The notes under the pieces were generated by a model, which saw only the letters and a list, made by a program, of their open reading frames with translations, ran no database searches and was not told where the DNA came from. The translations under genes were made by a program, and so were the position numbers. From Bin87 sp965204395 (GTDB lineage: Bacteria; Chloroflexota; Dehalococcoidia; Lucifugimonadales; UBA3495), in NCBI GenBank assembly GCA_965204395.1, contig OZ241987.1, forward strand, positions 868,001-932,000: a DNA stretch of 64,000 nt, written 5' to 3'. This document shows positions 56,795-64,000 of this stretch, in pieces. The first letter of the stretch is position 1; each line of letters starts with the position of its first letter.

Positions 56795-57742
56795 ATGGGC
56801 GCTCACGTAATCAAAAGGCTGCTCTGGCTGCCGTTCCTGGTGATCATCGTCACCTTCATCACCTTCGCCCTACTCCGCTTTGGCCCGGGCGATCCCGTGC
56901 AAATCTGGTTGGGACAGCATCAGAACGACCAGGTGCGTGAACGCATTCGCGCCAAGTTGGGCCTGGACGACCCCTTCGTCGTCCAATACGTTCGCTACAT
57001 GGAAGGCGTGATAACTCGCCTGGACTTTGGCGAGAGCTTCAAGTTTCGCGGCAAGTCGGTCCGGGAGGTAATCGGCACGCGCATCCTGGTTTCCATGCAG
57101 CTCAACCTGGCCGCCGTCATCATCACCCTCGGAATCGGCATCCCCGTAGGGTTGTTGGCTGCCCTGAAGCAGGGAACCGGATGGGACAACGTGATTGTTG
57201 CCATCGCGTTGGCCTTTCAATCGCTCCCGGTTTTCATCACCGCGCCGGTGCTGCTGCTGGTTTTCGCCCTCCACCTGGACATCCTGCCCACCAGCGGATG
57301 GGACGGGTTTTTCTCGCCCAAGATCGTTATGCCGGCCGTCGTCATGGGCGTGCCCGGTATCGCCATCGTGGTCCGGCTCGTCCGCGCCAGCGTTCTGGAC
57401 GTGGTCGGCCAGGACTACGTCCGCACCGCCCGTGCTAAGGGGCTGTCCGAAACCGCCGTCCGATACCGGCATATCCTGCGTAACGCCCTGATCCCGGTAA
57501 CCACCAGCTTCGGCTTCATTCTGGCCGGCTTGGCCGGCGGCACGTTCATCGTGGAAATCTACTTTGGGATCCCCGGCGTGGGGAGGCTGTCCCTCGAGGC
57601 TTTGAACGCTCGGGATTACCCGGTGCTCATGGCCTTTGCCATCATCTCGACCACGTTGTTCGTGTTGGCGAACCTGATCGTGGACCTCTTGTACCCCTAT
57701 CTGGACCCGCGCATCAGGTTGGGAGCCGGCCATGTTGCCTGA
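56795..57742 (+). CDS. Peptide ABC transporter permease, DppB type (third system)
   Basis: 315 residues. Usual six-helix pattern; periplasmic segment KLGLDDPFVVQYVRYM; coupling loop VVGQDYVRTARAKGLSE near 210-225; ends YPYLDPRIRLGAG. More distant from the two DppB copies at the start of the window. Overlaps the next gene by 11 bases. Confidence 0.92.
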   Translation: MGAHVIKRLLWLPFLVIIVTFITFALLRFGPGDPVQIWLGQHQNDQVRERIRAKLGLDDPFVVQYVRYMEGVITRLDFGESFKFRGKSVREVIGTRILVSMQLNLAAVIITLGIGIPVGLLAALKQGTGWDNVIVAIALAFQSLPVFITAPVLLLVFALHLDILPTSGWDGFFSPKIVMPAVVMGVPGIAIVVRLVRASVLDVVGQDYVRTARAKGLSETAVRYRHILRNALIPVTTSFGFILAGLAGGTFIVEIYFGIPGVGRLSLEALNARDYPVLMAFAIISTTLFVLANLIVDLLYPYLDPRIRLGAGHVA

Positions 57743-58793
57743 CCGTTCCGGCCTGCCCACCCGCGAGCACGGCCACGCCCACACTCCGGGCGACGACGCG
57801 CAACTGTCCGATTGGTCCGAGAACGAACTCGCGGCCGGCCAACTCCTCGAACTGGAGGACCGGCCCGTCCGGGGACACAGTTATTGGAGCCTGGCGTTAC
57901 GCCGACTCGCCCGCAAGAAGCTTGCCATGCTCTGCCTGTCCATGATCGTGTTCATGTACGGCGGTGCCCTCCTGTCTCCGGTGATAACGCCTTACGACTT
58001 CCGCGCCATCGACCTCCAGAACACCCGGCAGGGCCCCTCATTGGCCCACCCGTTCGGCACCGACCGGCAGGGACGCGACATGCTCACCCGCGTCATATTC
58101 GGTCTCCGCACCACCGTGATCATCACCATCACCTCGCTGCTGGGGGGCACCCTGATCCTCGGGGTCGTTCTCGGGCTGATGAGCGGCTACATGGGGCGGT
58201 GGATCGATTCCATCATCATGCGTACCGGCGAGGTGACGTCTTCCTTCCCCGAGATACTGCTCCTTTTGATTTTCGTGGCAGCGTTTAGACCTCGCTTGCT
58301 CATCTTTGTTCAGCGCATCGAGGACGCGACGGGCCTCGACTGGATCATTCGCCTCGGCGTCCTGGACTTCACGCTCATCTCAGTGGGATTGGCCATCTTC
58401 GGCTGGTTCGGCATGGCCCGCTTGGTACGCGGCCAGGTGCTGCAAGCCAGGGAGAGCCAGTACACCGAGGCCGCGCTGGTAATGGGCGCGTCAACCGCCC
58501 ATATCCTTCGGGTTCACATCCTGCGCAACATCCTCAGCCCGCTGATAGTTTCCGTCTCCGCCGGTTTAGCCGGAGTCGCCGGCGCCGAGTTGGTGCTGAG
58601 CTGGATCGGCGTCGGGGTTTTCCCGCCGGTGCCGAGCCTGGGCCGCATGCTCTTCGAAAACGGTAGCCCTCAGGTGTTGATGAACCATCCGCACCTGATC
58701 CTGTTCCCCATCGGAGCCGTGACCCTCCTGTTCTTCTGCTTCAACATTCTCGGCGACGCCGTCAACGACGCCTTCAACCCCCGCACCCGCTGA
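57732..58793 (+). CDS. Peptide ABC transporter permease, DppC type (third system)
   Basis: 353 residues. One membrane helix near residue 60-80, then HPFGTDRQGRDMLTRVIFG, the core helices, and coupling loop ESQYTEAALVMGAST. It lacks the long insert found in the DppC-type proteins of the first locus; instead it has a 50-residue cytoplasmic N-terminus. No ATPase genes follow: the transposase-bearing element begins 4 bases after the stop. ATPases may have been lost or be supplied by 44561 or 7978-10052. Confidence 0.92.
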   Translation: MLPDRSGLPTREHGHAHTPGDDAQLSDWSENELAAGQLLELEDRPVRGHSYWSLALRRLARKKLAMLCLSMIVFMYGGALLSPVITPYDFRAIDLQNTRQGPSLAHPFGTDRQGRDMLTRVIFGLRTTVIITITSLLGGTLILGVVLGLMSGYMGRWIDSIIMRTGEVTSSFPEILLLLIFVAAFRPRLLIFVQRIEDATGLDWIIRLGVLDFTLISVGLAIFGWFGMARLVRGQVLQARESQYTEAALVMGASTAHILRVHILRNILSPLIVSVSAGLAGVAGAELVLSWIGVGVFPPVPSLGRMLFENGSPQVLMNHPHLILFPIGAVTLLFFCFNILGDAVNDAFNPRTR

Positions 58794-59011
58794 GATGGAG
58801 ACGCTTGCAAAACGCCCGACAACCGTTGACACGCCAGCGTTTGATGTGTTTCGTAAATAACTTGCAAAACTCGGGCGGGACGTTGCCGTTGCCGCCCGCA
58901 TGGAGTACGATTCGGAACGAAAAGTGAAAAGTTTGACCCCGAGTGCTAACGACACCCGGGGTCGGATGAACAATCCTCGATGCCATACGACTGCCTCCCG
59001 AGGGCCGTTCA

Positions 59012-60259
59012 ATGGGGACGATACCACGCGGTACGCCCTGCCCGCAAGATATTCAGGGCATCCTCGACACCATCGACGACCGGGACCTGCTCGCCCAGCT
59101 CGGCAACTACCGCTGGACCGGACGCAAGGGTTACACGCCCGAATCCATGTGGCGTGCCGTCCTCGCCAGATACCTGCTCCGTCTCCGGTACATCCGCGAC
59201 CTGATCGCTCAACTGGAGGCATCCCCCGCTCTCCGCCACGTCTGCGGATTCGGTGACGTCGTCCCCTCCGAATCCACCTTTTCGCGGTTCCTTGCCCGCT
59301 TGGTCAATCATCAGGACTTGGTTCACCAGGCCGTCGCCAGCGCGGGCGCCAGTGTGGGAGACGTGCTGATTCAACTCAAGCAAGATGGCGAGTTGCCCAA
59401 GGGTGCGCCCTCCCCAGGGCGGTACGTGTCCATCGACTCCACCGACATTCCGGCCTACGGAAATCCCCGACGCGACCCGCCTGCGGACCCGCAAGCCCTT
59501 TGGGGGCATCGGACCGCCAAATCCGACGGCGGCGAGATGTTCTACGGCTACAAGCTACATGCCGTCTGCGACGCCTACTATGGCACTCCCTTGGCGTGGT
59601 CCGTCCTACCTGCCAATGCCAACGACTCGCCCCAACTGCCGCCCCTTGTGGACCAGATCGCCGTCAGCTGCCCGGGCGCGTCGGTGCGCTATCTCATGGC
59701 CGACCGTGGCTATGACGGGATGCCCAACTATCAGTACCTCCACGACCGGCGCATCTTCGCCGTCATCCACATGCGGGACACCGATCATGGAGAGGGGTTG
59801 ACCGACACCAAGGGCCGCCCAAAATGCTTGGGGAATCAGCCTATGGAGTACGTTCGCACCGACCGCGGCAAGGGCCACCTGTTCCGCTGCAATCCCGACA
59901 ACGGTTGCCCTCTCCAACACACGGCCCCTTGGCTTGGTCCACGGTGCAACAGCGAGCACTACGAGACGTGGGAGGGCGACGGACTCCGGCGCATCGGACG
60001 GCTGCCACGCGCCAGCAGGCGCTGGGCGCGACTCTACCAACACCGGACCATCGTTGAGCGGATGTTCAGCAGCCTGAAACGCTCCCGCCTGCTGGCCCAA
60101 CATTCCTACCTGGGCATCGAAAAGGTCAGCCTGCACGTTTCCCTGTCCTTGCTGGCCTACACGGGCTCGATGCTGGCCCGGCTGCGAACCGGCAAGTATC
60201 GGGATGCGCTCGATATGGCGGTGCGCCGACCGGCGGAACCCTGGGCGTTGGCGGCATGA
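59012..60259 (+). CDS. DDE transposase, IS4/IS5-type with DUF772-like N-terminus
   Basis: 415 residues. N-terminal helical DUF772-like part (GYTPESMWRAVLARYLLRLRYIRDL, then FGDVVPSESTFSRFLARL). Catalytic acidic residues appear as SIDSTDIPAYG near 140, YLMADRGYDG near 230 and HRTIVERMFSSLKRSRLL near 350 (DDE). A cysteine pair is in LFRCNPDNGCPL. Intact, no frameshift. GAGGG sits seven bases before the ATG. A hairpin (58935-58963) lies upstream. Confidence 0.88.
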   Translation: MGTIPRGTPCPQDIQGILDTIDDRDLLAQLGNYRWTGRKGYTPESMWRAVLARYLLRLRYIRDLIAQLEASPALRHVCGFGDVVPSESTFSRFLARLVNHQDLVHQAVASAGASVGDVLIQLKQDGELPKGAPSPGRYVSIDSTDIPAYGNPRRDPPADPQALWGHRTAKSDGGEMFYGYKLHAVCDAYYGTPLAWSVLPANANDSPQLPPLVDQIAVSCPGASVRYLMADRGYDGMPNYQYLHDRRIFAVIHMRDTDHGEGLTDTKGRPKCLGNQPMEYVRTDRGKGHLFRCNPDNGCPLQHTAPWLGPRCNSEHYETWEGDGLRRIGRLPRASRRWARLYQHRTIVERMFSSLKRSRLLAQHSYLGIEKVSLHVSLSLLAYTGSMLARLRTGKYRDALDMAVRRPAEPWALAA

Positions 60260-60421
60260 ACGGGATTTATGCAACGATCTTTCGCAGGAAAGCTTTGGCT
60301 TGGCTTTTGCGCCCCCGATTGGGCAGGTTGCCGGTACGCTTTGCGGCGGCAACCGCTTTGTGTATCCGTGTTTTTGTGGGTTTCCTGGGCTTCTTGGACT
60401 TTGTGGCAGCCATAAAAAGAG

Positions 60422-60452
60422 AACCTCCCGCGCGAAACCGTCGCGGGAGGTT
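60422..60452 (-). terminator. Hairpin downstream of the transposase, likely terminator on the minus strand
   Basis: 11-bp perfect stem (60422-60432 with 60442-60452), 9-nt loop. On the minus strand the stem is followed by CTCTTTTTAT, a proper U-tract; on the plus strand it is followed by ATTGCC. Confidence 0.6.
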
Positions 60453-60537
60453 ATTGCCAGCAATCCGGGGCCGCTGATAGAATCAGTCTGTCCCAGGGAT
60501 TGGAGCCTGCCACATTCATAGCGAAGGTTCCGCGCTA

Positions 60538-60562
60538 GCCCGCTGTTTGCGCAGCGGGTTTT
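60538..60562 (+). terminator. Rho-independent terminator downstream of the transposase
   Basis: 7-bp GC stem (60539-60545 with 60552-60558), 6-nt loop and TTTT at 60559-60562. Confidence 0.7.
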
Positions 60563-60699
60563 GCGTATTCAATTTTTCAGTGGATTGTGTTTCCTTGATG
60601 GTAGCAGACCAGCGGGCAGCCGGGAATCCCCGGAGCGGAGAGGCCCCGATTCTTCCTCTCCCGCTTGACACCCGCCCGCTACGGGCGTAATTTGGCGGC

Positions 60700-60803
60700 G
60701 CTAGAGACGCGGGGATTGCCCGCCGGGGTGTGGGCTTGTGACAGATGGGTCCTCGTGTCCCTCTTGCCCAGGCTCACGCCGTCGGGATGTCCGCGTCTCT
60801 AGC
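60700..60803 (+). other. Long hairpin / candidate structured RNA
   Basis: A 13-bp perfect inverted repeat (60700-60712 with 60791-60803) encloses about 78 bases that contain weaker internal complementarity. No open frame. Could be a structured RNA, an element end or a nested MITE. The rest of 60563-61073 contains nothing I can support. Confidence 0.4.
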
Positions 60804-61073
60804 AAGCGCCCATCCAACGCAAGGGGGACTTCAAGTTAATGGCGGGCCACCGCTGCCGCTCACTCGCAGGCCATCCGCTCCGCCGTCCATCAACACCACT
60901 CATCACAATCTAATCACAACGCCCCGCCGCTACCAACGGCAGAGCGTTGCGCCTGAATCACCTGACAAAGCAGGCGAAACCGGGCCGATTAAGCAAGCGG
61001 GATTGTAACCGCTTGTATCCCGGGATTCAATGACGCCTCCTTTGGCCCAGGTGCATGGCTAAAGGAGATTCCA

Positions 61074-61235
61074 TTGACCACGCCGAATTCACCTGCTGAC
61101 CATGACAATCAACCCGATCCTGTCGGGCCATCGGAGCAAGTCAAGAAAGACAACAAAGCCATCGACCGGATCGTCTGGGCATGGACATTGCTCATCCCTC
61201 TGGCATTCATCATCATATGGGCCGTGAAATGCTGA
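61074..61235 (+). CDS. Small membrane protein, 53 aa
   Basis: TTG start at 61074 with an AAGGAG box six bases upstream. Residues 1-28 are polar and acidic; residues 31-50 are a hydrophobic helix (IVWAWTLLIPLAFIIIWAV). Ends with Lys-Cys. Inside the transposase-bearing segment and followed by a strong hairpin. No family recognised. Confidence 0.6.
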   Translation: MTTPNSPADHDNQPDPVGPSEQVKKDNKAIDRIVWAWTLLIPLAFIIIWAVKC

Positions 61236-61238
61236 AAC

Positions 61239-61286
61239 GGAACATCCCCGCCGGTGAGTTTAACGACGCACCGGCGGGGATGTTCC
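61239..61286 (+). terminator. Strong hairpin after the small membrane protein gene
   Basis: Perfect 18-bp stem (61239-61256 with 61269-61286) and 12-nt loop, starting three bases after the TGA. No T-run follows, so it may work as a terminator only with Rho or as a stability element. Confidence 0.6.
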
Positions 61287-61454
61287 ATCTGAAATCTGAC
61301 TCTCCACACGTCCCGGTCCTCAGCGGGACGGGTTGAATCCGCTCTGTCTTACTTTGTCAACCTGTTTTGCAAGCGTCTCCGAACCGTGCCCGGTTCATTA
61401 GAACGTGGTGGTCAGAACCGCCGCCCGCTCCGTGTTAGCGTGACAGCCCACACC

Positions 61455-61483
61455 CGCTCATGGTTCGACAAGCTCACCATGCG
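61455..61483. repeat. Short dispersed repeat at the end of the APH-fold kinase gene
   Basis: Carries the CTCATGGTTCGACAAGCTCACCATG palindrome-like core shared in part with the repeats at 33049 and 42625. It encodes the last residues (GELVEP) of the kinase frame, so the C-terminus of that gene has been set by the repeat. Confidence 0.5.
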
Positions 61484-62567
61484 CATCAGCACGCACATCG
61501 GCTAGCCGCTCGTGCAGTTCTGCCAAGGACGTCACCCCGCCCGTCAGCATCTCCCTTGCAATCTCCCGAGCGCGCCGTTTCTCCCCATCCAGCGTGATGT
61601 ACTCCGCCGGCGATTTCCCGTCCACCCGCGCCAGCAGCAATGCCCCCATCTGCCGCACCGTGTCGCGTTCCAGAGTTTGCGGCTCCCCGATTCCAGATCC
61701 GATCGAGTGCAAATACGCGCTCCAGAATCCGCGCGCCGACAAACAATATTCACCTGCCCATTCCGGTCGGTGTATCGCCTTCAAAGTAAGGTGGTTCAGC
61801 ATGAACGCCAGGTCAAACACCGGGTTGCCGAGATGCACCACCTCAAAGTCCAGCAGGAACACCCGCGCTTCACTCCCCTGCCCACTCACAATGATGTTCT
61901 TGGGACTGAAATCCCCGTGCACCAATGCCCGCCTGCCCTTGGGATCCGGCAGCATGCGCAAGGCTTCAGCCTCCAGCACATTCCCCAAACTCGGATGCGC
62001 CAAAGCAGTCGCCCGGTGGTACGGATCGATCCTCAACTGAACGAAACAGTCCAGGTCCTCAAACTCCTTCAGACCGTCCGGTGCCTCCGTCCCGGTCACC
62101 ATCGACGCACCATGTATCTCGCCCAGCATCGATCCCACCCTCTCGGCAACCACGACGTCGATGTGCCCGCCCAGCAACTGCTCTTTCCAGTTGACGCCAT
62201 CCGGCGGCGCGGCAGTCATCACGAAAACAAAATTGTCCCGGTCCTCATCCACCACCCTCGGCACGGTCCACGTCGGCCGCGAACCCCCGGGATCCGCGTG
62301 AGTGTGCGACAGATAATCGATGCCCCCCCGCTCCCGATGAATCCTCTCCCGGTCCGCGAACCAATCATCTTCCACCCTCAGCTTAGGGAGCGACTGCTTG
62401 AGCACCAGCCCACCATCAGCGTCCCCTGCCACTTCCACCTTGATGACAATGTTGGAAACGCCGCCGCCCAGAGTCTCCGCATTCGCGGTTTTGGCGGCTT
62501 CCAGCGAGATTAACCCCTGGTCCACGAGGTAATGGATCGCATTGTCCGCTGTGAGTGCGAACGGCAT
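61458..62567 (-). CDS. APH-fold phosphotransferase
   Basis: 369 residues from ATG at 62567; the frame opens further upstream to 62828 but overlaps the neighbour gene. Kinase blocks: GGGVSNIVIKV (nucleotide loop), LVLKQSLPKLRV (Lys), catalytic loop ALVHGDFSPKNIIV with Asp/Asn, and LLDFEVVHLGNPVFDLAF (the DFE in place of DFG/DxD). Family includes aminoglycoside, choline and methylthioribose kinases; MTAAPPDGVNWKEQL recalls methylthioribose kinase, but a substrate cannot be assigned. Confidence 0.8.
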   Translation of the reverse strand: MPFALTADNAIHYLVDQGLISLEAAKTANAETLGGGVSNIVIKVEVAGDADGGLVLKQSLPKLRVEDDWFADRERIHRERGGIDYLSHTHADPGGSRPTWTVPRVVDEDRDNFVFVMTAAPPDGVNWKEQLLGGHIDVVVAERVGSMLGEIHGASMVTGTEAPDGLKEFEDLDCFVQLRIDPYHRATALAHPSLGNVLEAEALRMLPDPKGRRALVHGDFSPKNIIVSGQGSEARVFLLDFEVVHLGNPVFDLAFMLNHLTLKAIHRPEWAGEYCLSARGFWSAYLHSIGSGIGEPQTLERDTVRQMGALLLARVDGKSPAEYITLDGEKRRAREIAREMLTGGVTSLAELHERLADVRADAHGELVEP

Positions 62568-62577
62568 TACGTCATTA

Positions 62578-62910
62578 CTACGCCGACGCGGACCTACTGT
62601 TGCCCCCGTTGCGTTCCAACCGCTCCAACCTCTCGTGGAGTCGGTCCAATTCAGCCCGCATAGCAAATATGGTTTGCGCCCTCTCGTCGGCGGTCGCTTG
62701 GGCCGCGCGAGCCTCGGCACGCGCTGCTTCGACTTCAGCTTGAGCCTCGATGCGGATCGTCTCGGCCCGTTGTCTTTCCTTTTGGGCCTGCCAGTCGAAT
62801 ATGATGCTTGACAGCACGATTCCCGCACCTCCCGATACGGTCACGGTGGGCCCGACCACCTGGAAAATCCTACGCCACTCCTCAAAGGTCGGTTGAGCGC
62901 CGGGATCCAA
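62578..62910 (-). CDS. Small membrane-anchored coiled-coil protein
   Basis: 110 residues if the TTG at 62910 is used. A short hydrophobic segment (residues 17-38, including VVGPTVTVSGGAGIVLSSIIF) is followed by a heptad-rich Ala/Glu coiled coil (residues 42-100). It overlaps the upstream small gene by 29 bases and lies 10 bases ahead of the kinase gene. No family recognised. The start is uncertain. Confidence 0.5.
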   Translation of the reverse strand: MDPGAQPTFEEWRRIFQVVGPTVTVSGGAGIVLSSIIFDWQAQKERQRAETIRIEAQAEVEAARAEARAAQATADERAQTIFAMRAELDRLHERLERLERNGGNSRSASA

Positions 62911-63070
62911 ACCCCGGTATTAGCGAATATACCACCGTGGTTACACCAACCGCCACCGCTTGAAGAAGGACGAATTCCGAGAGGATCAGCAGGGTCATTA
63001 AGCCGTGCATCGCCGCCAACCCACCGACCCCGTTCGCCCCTGTGGTCTGCGGCTCCACTGGCGCCGCCAC
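62882..63070 (-). CDS. Small membrane protein, 62 aa
   Basis: GTG start at 63070, six bases after the stop of the LLM oxidoreductase. Residues 24-52 form a long hydrophobic helix (LMTLLILSEFVLLQAVAVGV). Overlaps the coiled-coil gene by 29 bases. No family recognised. Confidence 0.5.
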   Translation of the reverse strand: MAAPVEPQTTGANGVGGLAAMHGLMTLLILSEFVLLQAVAVGVTTVVYSLIPGFGSRRSTDL

Positions 63071-63076
63071 GGATTG

Positions 63077-64000
63077 TTATACCTTCGCCGCCACCTGCGT
63101 CGTGAAGTCCTCCAGATGGCCCAGCGTTTCCTCCAGGTTGCCGTCCGCGCTCAACCGCGCGATGTCCAGCACCAGGTAGCTGACCCCCATCTCCTCATAG
63201 TGCCGGATGTCGCCCGCGATCTGATTGCTGTTGCCCACGAAACGCCGGCGGTCGTCGCTGGTGTCCGTTCCCGTGATGCGATAGTCGTGCGACCGGTAGA
63301 TGATCTGGATCTCATCAGGATTGCGTCCCGCCCGTTCCGCGGTGCGTCGCAACCGCCCCATGCTGTCCTGCAGCGCCTCTGGCGTGCCCACCGGAAATGC
63401 CGGATTGTTCCCAATCGGATACCAGCCATCGCACAGAGTCGCCGCCCTGCGGATCGCCGGCCGGCTCTCGCCACCTACCCAGAACGGCGGGTGCGGCTTC
63501 TGCACCGGCTTGGGCAGGAACCAGATGTCTGAGAAACTGACGTACTTGCCCTCAAACGTCGGGTCATCCGACGTCCAAAGCTCCTTGAACGCCCTGATGT
63601 ACTCGTCGGTTACGGCCCCCCGCTCGTCGAACGGTTCGCAGCCCACGGCCTCAAACTCCTCGCGACACCAGCCCACGCCCACGCCCACGATCAGCCGTCC
63701 GCCCGATAGCACGTCCAGCGTGGCCAGCGCCTTGGCCGCCACCAGCGGGTTGCGATGCGGCACGATCAAAACCGACGTCGCCAGCCTGATTTTCTGCGTC
63801 GCTCCGGCCATGAAAGCCAGCGCCGTGATCTGCTCCATCGCCTGCCCCGACGCCGACCCGGGAAATTCGCCCGTCTCGGTGTACGGGTAGTCCGAGTCAA
63901 TATTCTTCGGCACCAGGATGTGGTCGCCCAGCGCTATCGAGTCGAATCCCAACTCCTCCGCTTTCTGCGCGATGGTCGCCATGTTGTCCGGCGTGGCCAG
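63077..64000 (-). CDS. LLM class F420/FMN-dependent oxidoreductase, 5' end beyond window
   Basis: 308 codons are visible, open to the window edge, so the start is missing (the ATG at 63982 is internal). Luciferase-like barrel: AEELGFDSIALGDHILVP, LATSVLIVPHRNPLVAAKALATLDVLSGGRLIVGVGVGWCREEFEAVG, and FLPKPVQKPHPPFWVGGES. Different subgroup from the LLM gene at 33296. Substrate unknown. Confidence 0.9.
   Translation of the reverse strand: MATPDNMATIAQKAEELGFDSIALGDHILVPKNIDSDYPYTETGEFPGSASGQAMEQITALAFMAGATQKIRLATSVLIVPHRNPLVAAKALATLDVLSGGRLIVGVGVGWCREEFEAVGCEPFDERGAVTDEYIRAFKELWTSDDPTFEGKYVSFSDIWFLPKPVQKPHPPFWVGGESRPAIRRAATLCDGWYPIGNNPAFPVGTPEALQDSMGRLRRTAERAGRNPDEIQIIYRSHDYRITGTDTSDDRRRFVGNSNQIAGDIRHYEEMGVSYLVLDIARLSADGNLEETLGHLEDFTTQVAAKV

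Larger units (their letters stand above)
58797..61380 (+). mobile_element. Transposase-bearing segment bounded by 17-bp inverted repeats
   Basis: The 17-bp sequence at 58797-58813 recurs perfectly inverted at 61364-61380. Its inner part CTTGCAAAAC also recurs as a direct repeat at 58861-58870. Inside lie the transposase gene at 59012, several hairpins and a 53-aa membrane-protein gene. No target-site duplication is visible, and the real element could be shorter with these repeats being something else. The left boundary is four bases after the permease stop. Confidence 0.55.

Noticed and set aside
60256..60477. 73-codon frame overlapping the transposase stop
   Set aside because: Has some hydrophobic residues but runs through a strong hairpin, lacks a ribosome site and has no family pattern.
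60745..61008. 87-codon open frame in the transposase-bearing segment
   Set aside because: Crosses the long inverted repeat and is low in complexity; no ribosome site.

Overview
The window reads as a contig from a chromosome of moderately high G+C content. The gene set suggests an uncultured member of the Chloroflexota, most like SAR202/Dehalococcoidia: several oligopeptide ABC transporters with lipoprotein receptors, flavin-dependent LLM oxidoreductases, a NIPSNAP protein, acyl-CoA dehydrogenase plus methylmalonyl-CoA enzymes, RNase J, FmdB-type zinc ribbons and TreT. This placement is inferred from family content; no rRNA is present to confirm it. Both ends cut genes: a transporter receptor at base 1 and an LLM oxidoreductase at base 64000.

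Layout. 1-10108: an oligopeptide transporter locus in which the receptor-permease-permease cassette occurs twice in tandem, followed by one shared ATPase pair and a perfect hairpin terminator. The second receptor has a frameshift after its lipobox. 10152-13609 (minus): a zinc-ribbon/beta-propeller membrane protein, a UGSC-family protein whose reading frame crosses an in-frame UGA with a SECIS-like hairpin just behind it (probable selenoprotein), and a conserved partner. 13701-17079 (minus): DUF2071, translin, ThiE, two FmdB zinc ribbons and, between them, two tiny membrane proteins. 17261-23069 (plus): polA, a CitE-like lyase, folB and a SagB-type double nitroreductase. 23087-32746 (minus): a long run with a TPR protein, a glycosyltransferase, lysC, thrB, a PhnA-like hydrolase, TreT, glmS and yvcK, with a promoter upstream of yvcK. 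33296-34426 (minus): an LLM oxidoreductase and tRNA-Arg.

34713-42583 (plus): a B12-binding methylmalonyl-CoA mutase subunit, then yceD-rpmF-fabD-nusB-acpP behind a consensus promoter, a family 4 uracil-DNA glycosylase, RNase J and FtsK. 42600-43887: gene-poor, with a dispersed repeat, a cytosine-rich tract able to form a G-quadruplex on the minus strand, and one small hypothetical gene. 43888-45535: a PHP protein and an orphan ABC ATPase. 45540-52776 (minus): two retropepsin-like proteases, holA, methylmalonyl-CoA epimerase, acyl-CoA dehydrogenase, an amino-acid receptor, the mutase catalytic subunit and NIPSNAP. 53018-58793: HtrA, tRNA-Arg and tRNA-His, and a third peptide transporter without ATPases. 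58797-61380: a transposase-bearing segment bounded by 17-bp inverted repeats and holding an extra small membrane-protein gene and several hairpins. 61458-64000 (minus): an APH-fold kinase, two small membrane/coiled-coil proteins and an LLM oxidoreductase.

Together the genes suggest a heterotroph that takes up peptides and amino acids and handles propionyl/methylmalonyl-CoA. The most unusual items are the selenoprotein candidate, the two unannotated micro-membrane proteins in the FmdB operon, the hairpins placed after all three peptide receptors, and the long insert in the DppC-type permeases.
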